DNA from: Haloactinomyces albus
Lineage (GTDB): Bacteria > Actinomycetota > Actinomycetes > Mycobacteriales > Pseudonocardiaceae
Direction: 5' to 3'
Assembly: GCF_031458135.1 (NCBI RefSeq)
Contig: NZ_JAVDXW010000001.1
Location: 2,728,001-2,792,000, forward strand
Length of the DNA stretch: 64,000 bases
The notes under the pieces: model-generated
Database searches by the model: none
Seen by the model: only the letters and a program-made list of their open reading frames with translations
What the model was told of the DNA's origin: nothing
Part shown: piece after piece, positions 35,886-44,434 of the stretch
How the letters are laid out: the number at the start of each line of letters is the position of its first letter
How positions within the stretch are numbered: position 1 is the stretch's first letter
Program-made: the position numbers and the translations under genes

Positions 35886-36638
35886 ATGGCCTCCGACACC
35901 GCTGGTACGCATCCGACACTGCGAGTGCGGCCGGACCGTGAGCTGTGGTCGTTCGTGGCGCCGCGGCACCGGCGGGAGCAGGTCCTGGTGCGCTACGACG
36001 GCACAGCCTCGCTCGGGCACGTCGTCCAGTCGCTGGGGATTCCGCTGACCGAGGTCGGCGCCTTGCTGGTCGACGGAGTTCCCACCGAGCACTCGCAGCG
36101 GCCCGGGCCTGCGGCGACCGTCGAGATCCGGCCTGTCGAGCGTCCGCAGGCGATCCGTGCGCATTTCGTACTCGACGTGCACCTCGGGACTCTCGCGCGG
36201 CGGATGCGGCTGCTGGGTATCGATACCGCGTACCGCAACGATGCCGAGGACGGTGCGTTGATCGAGCAGTCGGCGCGGGAGGAACGCGTGCTGCTCAGCA
36301 AGGATCGCGGGCTGTTGCGGCGCCGGGCACTGTGGTCCGGGGCTTTCGTACGAGGTACGCGGCCCGCAGAGCAACTCGCGGACGTGCTGGGCAGGTTCGC
36401 GCCCGGGCTGAATCCGTGGACGCGGTGTCTTGCCTGCAACGGTGAGCTGGCGGCGGTGGCCAAGAGCGAGGTGGTCGACGAGCTGGAGCCGGGTACTCGG
36501 CGCTGCTATGACGTCTATGCGCGGTGCCGCTCGTGCGGGCGCGTGTACTGGCGTGGTGCGCATGCGGACAAACTCGACGCGATCGTGGCGGAAGCCCGCT
36601 CGATGCATCCTGATCGCGGAGAAGATGGGCGAGGCTGA
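35886..36638 (+). CDS. Mut7-C RNase/ubiquitin-like domain protein
   Basis: The 250-residue protein has an N-terminal ubiquitin-like fold (about 10-85; LWSFVAPRHRREQVLVRYDG, VGALLVDGVP). A Mut7-C PIN-like nuclease domain follows (about 88-245) with HFVLDVHLGTLARRMRLLGIDTAYRND and LLSKDRGLLRRR. A zinc ribbon of two CxxC pairs (RCLACNGEL and RCRSCGRVYW) closes it. Members are predicted single-strand RNases or RNA-binding proteins in the cytoplasm; the substrate is unknown. The ATG at 35886 is chosen as the upstream frame overlaps the rplL terminator. Confidence 0.88.
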   Translation: MASDTAGTHPTLRVRPDRELWSFVAPRHRREQVLVRYDGTASLGHVVQSLGIPLTEVGALLVDGVPTEHSQRPGPAATVEIRPVERPQAIRAHFVLDVHLGTLARRMRLLGIDTAYRNDAEDGALIEQSAREERVLLSKDRGLLRRRALWSGAFVRGTRPAEQLADVLGRFAPGLNPWTRCLACNGELAAVAKSEVVDELEPGTRRCYDVYARCRSCGRVYWRGAHADKLDAIVAEARSMHPDRGEDGRG

Positions 36639-36747
36639 CCGGATTCCGGTTACCCCACGGTGCTGTGGCATCGATCCCGACTCTCTCGAACGCGGACAAG
36701 GGACAAACCGGGCATCGCCGATGTGCAGGCGAGAAAAAGAGGAGCTC

Positions 36748-36807
36748 GTGAGTAACCTGCGGTCCGCGCACTCGTTGCCCGAGTGTGATGCGCTCAACTC
36801 CCGTTGA
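36748..36807 (+). CDS. Putative 19-residue leader peptide upstream of mceG
   Basis: A GTG at 36748 with a near-ideal AAGAGGAG site 3 bp upstream opens a 19-codon frame (SNLRSAHSLPECDALNSR after the start). It ends at TGA 36805-36807, inside the right arm of the hairpin at 36785-36816. Translation through it would open the hairpin, so it may control the mce operon. No amino acid is strongly over-represented. It could also be an unrelated small protein or a chance frame. Confidence 0.4.
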   Translation: MSNLRSAHSLPECDALNSR

Positions 36808-36816
36808 GCGCATCAC
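36785..36816. promoter_or_regulatory. Perfect 14-bp inverted repeat 113 bp before mceG
   Basis: The arms GTGATGCGCTCAAC (36785-36798) and its complement (36803-36816) enclose a 4-nt loop TCCC. No T-tract follows. It could be an operator for a dimeric regulator, an attenuator coupled to the overlapping small frame, or a terminator of the Mut7-C transcript. Confidence 0.7.
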
Positions 36817-36928
36817 AGAGGACAGGCTGCCCGGCCGAGTCGTTCGTCCCGGAACTCGTGTGCGGGCGAGATTCCGGTTAGCGGGGACGCCGGACGGGAT
36901 ACGGCCAACGAAGGACGCGGAGGTACGG

Positions 36929-38149
36929 ATGGGCGTCGAGGTGGCCGTCGAGGGACTGTCGAAGTCTTTCGGTGCGCAGACCATCTGGTCCGATGTCACG
37001 CTGACCCTGCCGAGAGGTGAGATCAGCGTGTTGCTCGGGCCTTCGGGAACCGGGAAATCGGTTTTTCTGAAGTCGCTGGTCGGGTTGCTCAAGCCCGAGC
37101 AGGGTCACGTGGTCATCAACGGTGTGGATGTCTGCAGCTGCTCGGAACACGAGCTCTACGAGATCCGCAAGCTCTTCGGCGTGCTGTTCCAGGACGGCGC
37201 GTTGTTCGGGTCGATGAACCTGTTCGACAACATCGCGTTCCCGCTGCGGGAGCACACCCGCAAGGGAGAGACCGAGGTCCGGAACGTGGTGCTCGAAAAG
37301 ATGGAGATGGTCGGGCTCATCGGCTCGGAGACGAAACTCCCCGGCGAGATCTCCGGCGGTATGAAAAAGCGCGCGGGCCTGGCCAGAGCACTGGTGCTCG
37401 ACCCCGAGATCATTCTGTTCGACGAGCCCGATTCCGGCCTCGACCCCGTCCGCACCGCCTATCTGAACCAGCTCATCGTCGACCTCAACGCGCAGACCGA
37501 CGCGACGTTTCTGATCGTCACCCACGACATCAACACGGCACGTACGGTGCCGGACAACATCGGGATGCTGTTCCGGCGCAACCTGGCCATGTTCGGCCCC
37601 CGGGAGGTACTGCTGACCTCGACCGAGCCCGCGGTCGAGCAGTTCCTCAACGGACGCAGGCAGGGCCCGATCGGCATGAGCGAGGAAAAGGACTCCGGTC
37701 AGGCGGCGGCCGAACTCGCCGAGCTCGGCGGCGACAACGGCGTACCGCAGCTCATTCCACAGCTGGAGATATCACCCGGTGTGCCCAAGCGGGCAGCCGT
37801 CCAGCGCCGCCAGGACCGGGTGATGGCCAATTTGCAGTCGCTGAATCCCAGCGCACAGCGGGAAATTCTCAACAGTCTCAGCTCGCGGGAGCGTCACCGC
37901 TATGGCGTGGCAGACGGTGCGCCTGCTGTCGACAACGGTGTGCCTGCCGCAGAGGTGCCTGCCGCCGAAGCCGAACAGCCGACGGAGCCCGTCGGACCGA
38001 AGCCCACGCCCACTCCGCGTCCTCGGACGCGGTCGATTCCCGAACAACAGCCCCCGTGGAGCCAGGACTCGGTGGACGAGCAGGCACCAGCCGGTGCACC
38101 TCGACGGCGGTGGTTCGGTCGTAAGAGCAACCGGGGTGATAACCAGTGA
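36929..38149 (+). CDS. mceG: ABC transporter ATPase MceG/Mkl of the Mce lipid importer
   Basis: The ATPase is 406 residues. Walker A GPSGTGKS lies at residues 37-44, the signature ISGGMKKRAGLARAL at about 137-151 and Walker B ILFDEPDSGLDP just after; THDINTARTVPDNI is the H-loop segment. DEPDSGLD instead of DEPTSGLD is typical of Mkl proteins. The C-terminal 160 residues form a long Pro/Ala/Glu-rich tail not found in ordinary ATPases. It energises import through YrbEA/YrbEB and Mce proteins at the inner membrane. The ATG has GGAGG 6 bp upstream; its stop overlaps yrbEA. In M. tuberculosis this gene lies near rpoB but away from the mce operons. Confidence 0.95.
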   Translation: MGVEVAVEGLSKSFGAQTIWSDVTLTLPRGEISVLLGPSGTGKSVFLKSLVGLLKPEQGHVVINGVDVCSCSEHELYEIRKLFGVLFQDGALFGSMNLFDNIAFPLREHTRKGETEVRNVVLEKMEMVGLIGSETKLPGEISGGMKKRAGLARALVLDPEIILFDEPDSGLDPVRTAYLNQLIVDLNAQTDATFLIVTHDINTARTVPDNIGMLFRRNLAMFGPREVLLTSTEPAVEQFLNGRRQGPIGMSEEKDSGQAAAELAELGGDNGVPQLIPQLEISPGVPKRAAVQRRQDRVMANLQSLNPSAQREILNSLSSRERHRYGVADGAPAVDNGVPAAEVPAAEAEQPTEPVGPKPTPTPRPRTRSIPEQQPPWSQDSVDEQAPAGAPRRRWFGRKSNRGDNQ

Positions 38150-38937
38150 CCGCACCTTCATCGGCGCGGTTCCCCGGTGCGGGCGGGCTGCGCGAGACCG
38201 GCAAGCTGTTCGCGCTCGCACTCGACGTACTCCGGGCGCTGCCCAAACGCCCGTTCCAGATCCGCGAATTCATCCAGCAGTGCTGGTTCCTGGCCGGTGT
38301 CACCATCCTGCCGACCGCACTGGTGGCGATCCCGTTCGGCGCGGTGATCGCCCTGCAGCTCGGCTCGCTGACCCGCCAGCTCGGTGCGCAGTCGTTCACC
38401 GGTGCGGCCAGTGTCCTGGCGATCATCCAGCAGGCCAGCCCCATCGTGACCGCGCTGCTCATCGCGGGCGCAGGCGGTTCGGCGATCTGTGCGGACCTGG
38501 GCTCCCGCAAGATCCGCGAGGAGATCGACGCGATGGAAGTACTCGGCGTCTCGCCGATCCATCGTCTCGTGGTGCCGCGGGTGCTCTCGGCGATGCTCGT
38601 CGCCGTACTGCTCAACGGCATGGTCAGCGTGGTCGGCGTGATGGGGGGTTACTTCTTCAACGTCATCATGCAGGGCGGTACTCCGGGCGCCTATATGGCG
38701 AGTTTCGGCGCACTGGCGCAGCTGTCGGATGTGTGGATCGGTGAGATCAAGGCATTGTGCTTCGGGTTCATCGCCGGTGTGGTGGCTGCCTACCGAGGGT
38801 TGAACCCCCCGCCGGGACCGAAAGGCGTCGGTGATGCCGTGAATCAGTCGGTGGTGATCACGTTCCTGCTGCTGTTCGCGGTGAACTTCATCCTCACCAC
38901 GGTGTATCTGCAGATCGTTCCACCGCAAGGGATGTGA
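38146..38937 (+). CDS. yrbEA: YrbE/MlaE-type permease A of the Mce importer
   Basis: The 263-residue MlaE-like membrane permease has about five transmembrane helices. It carries the family segment GAGGSAICADLGSRKIREEIDAMEVLGVSPIHRLVVPR, seen here as CADLGSRKIREEIDAMEVLG. It forms a heterodimer with YrbEB. The GTG start overlaps the mceG stop by 4 bp (GTGA), and the stop overlaps or adjoins the yrbEB start, indicating translational coupling along the operon. Confidence 0.95.
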   Translation: MTAPSSARFPGAGGLRETGKLFALALDVLRALPKRPFQIREFIQQCWFLAGVTILPTALVAIPFGAVIALQLGSLTRQLGAQSFTGAASVLAIIQQASPIVTALLIAGAGGSAICADLGSRKIREEIDAMEVLGVSPIHRLVVPRVLSAMLVAVLLNGMVSVVGVMGGYFFNVIMQGGTPGAYMASFGALAQLSDVWIGEIKALCFGFIAGVVAAYRGLNPPPGPKGVGDAVNQSVVITFLLLFAVNFILTTVYLQIVPPQGM

Positions 38938-38942
38938 CGGGC

Positions 38943-39782
38943 ATGACGACGATTCCTCAGCGCGCCCGCCGAATCCTGCGGCGCCCGCTGGAGGTACTCG
39001 ACGATCTGGGTGACCAGATGTCGTTCTACCTGCGGGCACTGGCGTGGATACCGAAGGCGATCACCCGCTACACCCGGGAGGTGCTGCGCCTGCTGGCCGA
39101 GGTCAGCTTCGGCAGCGGTGCGCTCGCGGTGATCGGCGGCACGGTCGGCGTGATGATCGGTCTCACCCTGTTCACCGGCACCGTGGTAGGTCTGCAGGGC
39201 TACGCCGCCCTGAACCAGCTCGGCACGTCGGCCTTCGCCGGGTTCATCTCCGCCTACTTCAACACCCGTGAGATCGCTCCCCTGGTGGCGGGACTGGCCC
39301 TGTCGGCCACGGTCGGATCCGGATTCACCGCGCAACTCGGCGCGATGCGGATCTCCGACGAGATCGACGCGATGGAAGTAATGGGCATCCCGAGCCTGCC
39401 GTACCTGGTCACCACTCGGGTGATCGCGGGTTTCATCGCGGTGATCCCGCTGTACGTGCTGGGGCTGCTCACCTCGTACCTGGCGGCACGCACGGTGACG
39501 GTGCAGCTGTATTCCCAGTCCGCGGGCACGTATGACCACTACTTCAATCTGTTCTTACCTCCGGGGGACGTGTTGTGGTCCTTCGGCAAGGTGCTCATCT
39601 TCAGCGTGCTGGTGATCATGACGCACTGCTACTACGGCTATCGCGCCAGCGGTGGCCCGGCGGGTGTCGGTATCGCGGTGGGCCGTGCGGTGCGGACCGC
39701 GATCGTGGCCACCGCTTTGCTCGACTTCTTCCTCAGTCTCGCGATCTGGGGAACCACGACGACAGTTCGGATTGCCGGATGA
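38943..39782 (+). CDS. yrbEB: YrbE/MlaE-type permease B of the Mce importer
   Basis: The 279-residue MlaE-like permease has SATVGSGFTAQLGAMRISDEIDAMEVMGIPSLPYLVTTR, seen as AQLGAMRISDEIDAMEVMG, the match to YrbEA. It pairs with YrbEA as the membrane channel of the importer. The ATG at 38943 has AAGGGA at good distance. A GTG at 38934 overlaps the yrbEA stop and would add three residues. The stop overlaps mceA by 4 bp (ATGA). Confidence 0.94.
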   Translation: MTTIPQRARRILRRPLEVLDDLGDQMSFYLRALAWIPKAITRYTREVLRLLAEVSFGSGALAVIGGTVGVMIGLTLFTGTVVGLQGYAALNQLGTSAFAGFISAYFNTREIAPLVAGLALSATVGSGFTAQLGAMRISDEIDAMEVMGIPSLPYLVTTRVIAGFIAVIPLYVLGLLTSYLAARTVTVQLYSQSAGTYDHYFNLFLPPGDVLWSFGKVLIFSVLVIMTHCYYGYRASGGPAGVGIAVGRAVRTAIVATALLDFFLSLAIWGTTTTVRIAG

Positions 39783-41176
39783 GTGCCCCGAGAAACCAGG
39801 GTCGGCGAGTGCTGACCACCGTCAGGCGCCGGTTGATGGGACTGGCCCTGCTGATGTGCATGGTGCTGTTCGTCAGCCTGACCGTGGCGATCTACCAGAA
39901 GGCGTTCAAGCCGGTCGTCGACGTGATGCTGCATGCGGAATCCACGGGTAACCAGCTCCGGCCGCGTTCGGAGGTGAAGATACGCGGAGTCCTCGTGGGC
40001 AAGGTCCGGGAGATCACCACCACCGACGGCGGTGCCAAGCTGCATCTGGCGCTGGAGCCGGAGAAGGTCGATGTGATCCCGGCGAACGTGTCCGCTCGGC
40101 TACTGCCCAAGACACTGTTCGGTGAGCGTTACGTATCCCTGCAGATGCCGGAGAACCCGGCCCCGCGGAGCCTGTCCGAAGGGGACGTGATCACTCAGGA
40201 CCGCACGCGCGGAGCCATCGAACTGCAGACGGTGCTCGCCGACACGCTCGACACGCTGGAAGCGATACAGCCTGCCGATCTGGCGGCCACGTTGAACGCG
40301 CTGAGCACGGCCCTCGACGGGCGTGGTGAGCAGCTCGGCAAGACCCTTTCGCAGCTCAACACCTACCTGGAGGGGTTGAATCCGTCGGTGCCGGACCTGA
40401 AGCGCAACCTGCAGGAACTCGTCGGTGTGGCCAGAACCTACGAAGAGGCCGCGCCGGATGTGCTGCGAGCGCTGCGGAATCTGACCACGACCTCGCGCAC
40501 GCTGGTCGAGCAACGCGAACATCTCGATGCACTGACCAAGCAGGTGACCAGGACCTCGCACGACATCAGGAAGTTCCTCGAAACCAACGAGGAGAACCTG
40601 ATCCGCCTGAACGAGTCGGCACGGCCGACGCTGGACGTCCTCGCCAAGTACGCACCGGAATACCCCTGCCTGCTCCGGAGTCTCACCGGGCTCGTACCGC
40701 GCCTGAACAGTGCCTTCGGTGCGGGAACCAAGGAGCCCGGACTGCACATCACGCTGGAGATCACCTCGCATCGCGGTAAGTACGAACCGAATCAGGACGA
40801 GCCGCAGTACAACGACGAGCGCGGGCCACGCTGTTACGACTTCGCCAACGCGCCGAAGCCGTTCCCGCAGTACCCGCCGGACGGTCCGGTCAAGGACGGA
40901 TCGTCCGCCCCACCCGCTGCTCGGACCTCCAACGGCGGCCTCAACCCGCCTGCCAACGGGGCCACGGATCCGGATCCTGCGAGTACGTCACCGCAATCGG
41001 CGAGCACGGGACACGCCGCTGGCCGTGCTCTGGGCATCGTGAACTCTCCCGCCGAACGCGACTTCGTGTCCGCACTCATGGCCCCGACGATGGGAGTACC
41101 GCCCGAGAAGGTGCCGGGATGGGGGTCGCTGCTGGTCGGACCGCTGCTGCGTGGTGCTGAGGTGAGTTACCGATGA
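39779..41176 (+). CDS. mceA: MCE family protein MceA
   Basis: The product is 465 residues. It has an N-terminal transmembrane anchor (about 18-40; LMGLALLMCMVLFVSLTVAIY) and an MlaD/MCE domain (about 45-125) with RPRSEVKIRGVLVGKVREI. A long helical region follows (about 130-320; LNTYLEGLNPSVPDLKRNL), then a low-complexity Pro/Ser/Thr C-terminus. MCE subunits assemble as a hexameric ring and tube that carries lipid from outside to the YrbE permease. ATGA overlaps lie at both ends. The longest open frame upstream (39575) is discounted. Confidence 0.93.
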   Translation: MSAPRNQGRRVLTTVRRRLMGLALLMCMVLFVSLTVAIYQKAFKPVVDVMLHAESTGNQLRPRSEVKIRGVLVGKVREITTTDGGAKLHLALEPEKVDVIPANVSARLLPKTLFGERYVSLQMPENPAPRSLSEGDVITQDRTRGAIELQTVLADTLDTLEAIQPADLAATLNALSTALDGRGEQLGKTLSQLNTYLEGLNPSVPDLKRNLQELVGVARTYEEAAPDVLRALRNLTTTSRTLVEQREHLDALTKQVTRTSHDIRKFLETNEENLIRLNESARPTLDVLAKYAPEYPCLLRSLTGLVPRLNSAFGAGTKEPGLHITLEITSHRGKYEPNQDEPQYNDERGPRCYDFANAPKPFPQYPPDGPVKDGSSAPPAARTSNGGLNPPANGATDPDPASTSPQSASTGHAAGRALGIVNSPAERDFVSALMAPTMGVPPEKVPGWGSLLVGPLLRGAEVSYR

Positions 41177-42198
41177 ACGGGCGTTCCATTGCCGGGCCGC
41201 TGGTGAAGTTCCTGATCTTCGTGCTGGTCACGGTGCTGGCCACCGGGGTCCTGCTGATCACCATCGCGAACGAGAGTTTCCGCTCCTCGGAGTCCTACTC
41301 GGCCCTGTTCACCGACGTGACCGGCCTGGCCGAGGGCGACGATGTACGGATTGCCGGGGTGAAGGTCGGTGAAGTGGAGGACATCCGGGTCGTCGACCAC
41401 GGCACTGCCAAGGTCCGGTTCTCCGTGTCCGAACGCAGGTTGCCCAAGTCGGTGACGGCGGCGGTGAAATGGCGCAATCTGATCGGACAGCGCTACATCG
41501 ATCTGGGGCGGGGCGCGGGCCCGGTCGACGAGTTCCTGGATGTGGGCGCGACGATTCCGGTCGAGCGCACCAGCCCACCACTGGATCTCAGCGCGCTGCT
41601 CGGTGGTTTCAAGCCGTTGTTCGAGGCGCTGTCCCCGAAGGACGTCAACAAGTTGTCCTTCGAGATCATCCAGGTGCTGCAGGGCGAAGCGGGCACGGTG
41701 GAAAGCCTGCTGGCACACACGGCTTCCCTGACGCAGACGATCGCCAAGAAGGACAAGGTGATCGGCCAGGTGATCAGCAATCTCAACAGCGTGCTCAAGA
41801 CCGTCAATTCGCGGAGCACGGAACTGTCCGGGCTCATCGTGCAGTTGCAGAAACTGGTCTCGGGATTGGCGGCCGATCGTGGTTCGGTCGGTAGCGCCAT
41901 CAGCGCGCTGGATGGACTGACCAACACCACGGCCGGATTGCTCACCGAAGCGCGGCGCCCGCTGCGTCAGGACATCGCGGGGCTGCGGGAAGTGACCGAG
42001 AACCTCAACGGGCACCAAGCTCTCATCGAACGGGTTCTGCAGAACATGCCGAACAAACTCGAGACCGTCTCGCGCACCGCGAGCTACGGTTCCTGGTTCA
42101 ACTTCTACCTGTGCAAGGCCTCCGGAAATGTCGGTATCGGCGAGGCCGACCTGGCGCTGCCGTTGATGCCGGTGACTCAGCCGAGGTGCCGCCCATGA
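41173..42198 (+). CDS. mceB: MCE family protein MceB
   Basis: The 341-residue product has a membrane anchor (about 12-34; FLIFVLVTVLATGVLLITI), an MCE domain (about 38-115) with GLAEGDDVRIAGVKVGEVEDI and WRNLIGQRYIDLGRG, then a helical needle region (about 125-300). It ends with GSWFNFYLC, a conserved position before the C-terminus of MceB/C/D-type proteins. Overlaps the mceA stop and the mceC start by 4 bp. Confidence 0.93.
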   Translation: MNGRSIAGPLVKFLIFVLVTVLATGVLLITIANESFRSSESYSALFTDVTGLAEGDDVRIAGVKVGEVEDIRVVDHGTAKVRFSVSERRLPKSVTAAVKWRNLIGQRYIDLGRGAGPVDEFLDVGATIPVERTSPPLDLSALLGGFKPLFEALSPKDVNKLSFEIIQVLQGEAGTVESLLAHTASLTQTIAKKDKVIGQVISNLNSVLKTVNSRSTELSGLIVQLQKLVSGLAADRGSVGSAISALDGLTNTTAGLLTEARRPLRQDIAGLREVTENLNGHQALIERVLQNMPNKLETVSRTASYGSWFNFYLCKASGNVGIGEADLALPLMPVTQPRCRP

Positions 42199-43175
42199 CC
42201 TCATTCCAGAAACGTGACCCACTCAAAACCGGTGCGGCCGGGTTGTTGGCGCTGGCACTGGCCTTCGTCCTGGCGATGAACTTCCAGAGCCTGCCGTTCG
42301 TCGGCGGCAAGACCTACGTTGCGCACTTCAGCGAGGCGGCCGGACTGACCACGGACAACGTGGTACGCGTTGCCGGGGTCGAGGTCGGCTCGGTCACCGA
42401 CGTGGAACTGGACGGCGATCACGTCAAGGTCACCTTCGAGGTCTCCGACGCGTGGATCGGCAACCGGACCCATGCGGCGATCAAGCTCGGAACCCTGCTC
42501 GGCCGGAAATACCTGGCACTGGATCCACGAGGCAGCAAGGAACTACCGAGTTCCGAACCGATCCCGCTGCAACGCACGATGTCGCCCTACGATGTCATCG
42601 AGGCGTTCAGCGGACTGTCCAAAACGGTCGGAGACCTCGACACCGAGCAACTCGCCCGCAGCTTCCGCACCCTGTCGGAGACTTTCTCCGATACTCCCGA
42701 GCAGGTGCGTGGCGCCCTCAAGGGACTGTCCGCGCTTTCGGAGACGATCGCCAAGCGTGATCAGGAACTCAAGAAACTGCTGGACCGGACCAGCAAACTC
42801 GCGGGCACCATTTCGGCCCGCAATGCCGAAATCGAGAAACTGCTCGCCGACGGCAATCGGCTGCTCCGGGAACTGCGGGCCAGGCGGGACGCGATCCGGT
42901 CGTTGCTCGACGGCACTCGTGCGCTGTCCGAGCAACTGACCGGTCTGGTCGACGACAACGCGGCACAGATCGGCCCCGCGCTCACGCAACTGGACAAGGT
43001 CACCGCGATGTTGCAGCGCAACCAGGACAATCTCAGCCGCAGCATCGAGCTGATGGCCCCGTTCACCCGGTTGTTCTCCAATGTTCTCGGCAACGGCCGC
43101 TGGTTCGACGTCTACATTTGCGGCCTGCTGCCACCCGCTGCCGGCCCGATCAACCGGGAGGGGTGCCTGCCATGA
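42195..43175 (+). CDS. mceC: MCE family protein MceC
   Basis: The 326-residue product has a membrane anchor (about 11-32; GAAGLLALALAFVLAMNFQ), an MCE domain (about 36-115) with GLTTDNVVRVAGVEVGSVTDV and LGRKYLALDPRG, then coiled helices (RDQELKKLLDRTSKL, LARRDAIRSLL-like). It ends with WFDVYICGLLPP near the C-terminus. It starts at the ATG of the overlap at 42195 (ATGA with mceB). A longer open frame upstream is discounted. Confidence 0.93.
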   Translation: MTSFQKRDPLKTGAAGLLALALAFVLAMNFQSLPFVGGKTYVAHFSEAAGLTTDNVVRVAGVEVGSVTDVELDGDHVKVTFEVSDAWIGNRTHAAIKLGTLLGRKYLALDPRGSKELPSSEPIPLQRTMSPYDVIEAFSGLSKTVGDLDTEQLARSFRTLSETFSDTPEQVRGALKGLSALSETIAKRDQELKKLLDRTSKLAGTISARNAEIEKLLADGNRLLRELRARRDAIRSLLDGTRALSEQLTGLVDDNAAQIGPALTQLDKVTAMLQRNQDNLSRSIELMAPFTRLFSNVLGNGRWFDVYICGLLPPAAGPINREGCLP

Positions 43176-44434
43176 GAACCCTCGGAAGGTCATGGACGGT
43201 GAGCATGTCCCGCCTCGGTAGCCTGCCGTTCACGCGGACACTGGCACTCGGTTGCGCATTCACGCTCCTCGTGACGGCAGGTGCGTGGTGGTTGTTCTTC
43301 GGCGCCGACGAGCGCCGCCTGACGGCATACTTCGACTCGGCCGTGGGCGTCTACGAAGGCAGTGACGTGCGGGTGCTGGGTGTGCACGTCGGTCGGATCG
43401 AGGTGGTCCAACCACAGCCGGAGCGGGTGCGGGTGGAGATGACCGTGCAACGCGACGTCAGGATTCCCGCCGATGCCGGAGCCGTGGTCATCTCCCCGAG
43501 CGTCGTGAGTGGTCGCTACGTGCAGCTTGCCCCCGTCTACCGGGGAGGTCCGACGATGGCGGACGGCGCGGTGATCCCGAACAAGCGCACCGTCACGCCC
43601 GTCGAAATCGATCGGATCTACAACAGCCTCAACAAACTGACGACAGCACTGGGACCACAGGGCGCGAACAAGGACGGAGCGCTCTCGGAGCTGCTCAAGA
43701 CGGGGGCGGCCAACCTCGAAGGCAACGGCGAGTTGCTGTCCGGGACATTGAAGAATCTCGGTCGGATGAGCACGACATTGTCCGGCAGCAGCGAGGACCT
43801 TTTCACCACTGTGGACAAACTGCAGAAGTTCACCTCGATGCTGGCCGACAACGATGGCCGGGTTCGTCGGTTCAACGCCCAGATGCGCGAGGTCAACGAG
43901 TTGCTGGCCGACCAGCGCGACGACCTGGGCTCGGCACTGTCCGAGCTCGCCCTCGCATTGGGCAAGGTGGAGTCGTTCGTGCGGGACAACCGGGCGAAAC
44001 TCGCCGATAACGTGGAGCAGTTGAACTCGGTGGCGCAGGTGCTGGTGAAACAGAAGGCAGCGCTGCGTGAGACCCTCACCAACGCCCCGCTGGCTCTGGG
44101 CAATTTGCAGAACTCCTACAACGCCGCATCCGGAACCCTGGACACACGGGCCAACATCAACGAGCTCAACCAGCCGCCGATCGTTCTGGTGTGCAAGCTC
44201 GTCAAGCAGACCCTACCGGGCAGCGAGCAGCTGGCCGCTCAGCTTCCGGACGGTCTGGCGGACATGTGCGACCGGTTGGAGGGAGTCCTCGGCGGTGCTG
44301 CGTCGCTGCCGACACCGGCGGAGACCATCTCGGCGTTGCAACGGGGTGAACTGCCGCCGATGCCGCTGCAGATCCTGAACAGCGGTGGCACAGCGGCCGA
44401 TTCCCGGCAATCCACCGAAGGAGGTGGTCGGTGA
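43172..44434 (+). CDS. mceD: MCE family protein MceD
   Basis: The 420-residue product has an anchor (about 21-41; TLALGCAFTLLVTAGAWWLFF) and an MCE domain (about 45-125) with GVYEGSDVRVLGVHVGRIEVV and SGRYVQLAPVYRGG. A long helical region follows (RRFNAQMREVNELLADQRDDLGSALS, here in parts), then a Pro-rich end. Overlaps mceC by 4 bp and mceE by 1 bp. Confidence 0.92.
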   Translation: MRTLGRSWTVSMSRLGSLPFTRTLALGCAFTLLVTAGAWWLFFGADERRLTAYFDSAVGVYEGSDVRVLGVHVGRIEVVQPQPERVRVEMTVQRDVRIPADAGAVVISPSVVSGRYVQLAPVYRGGPTMADGAVIPNKRTVTPVEIDRIYNSLNKLTTALGPQGANKDGALSELLKTGAANLEGNGELLSGTLKNLGRMSTTLSGSSEDLFTTVDKLQKFTSMLADNDGRVRRFNAQMREVNELLADQRDDLGSALSELALALGKVESFVRDNRAKLADNVEQLNSVAQVLVKQKAALRETLTNAPLALGNLQNSYNAASGTLDTRANINELNQPPIVLVCKLVKQTLPGSEQLAAQLPDGLADMCDRLEGVLGGAASLPTPAETISALQRGELPPMPLQILNSGGTAADSRQSTEGGGR

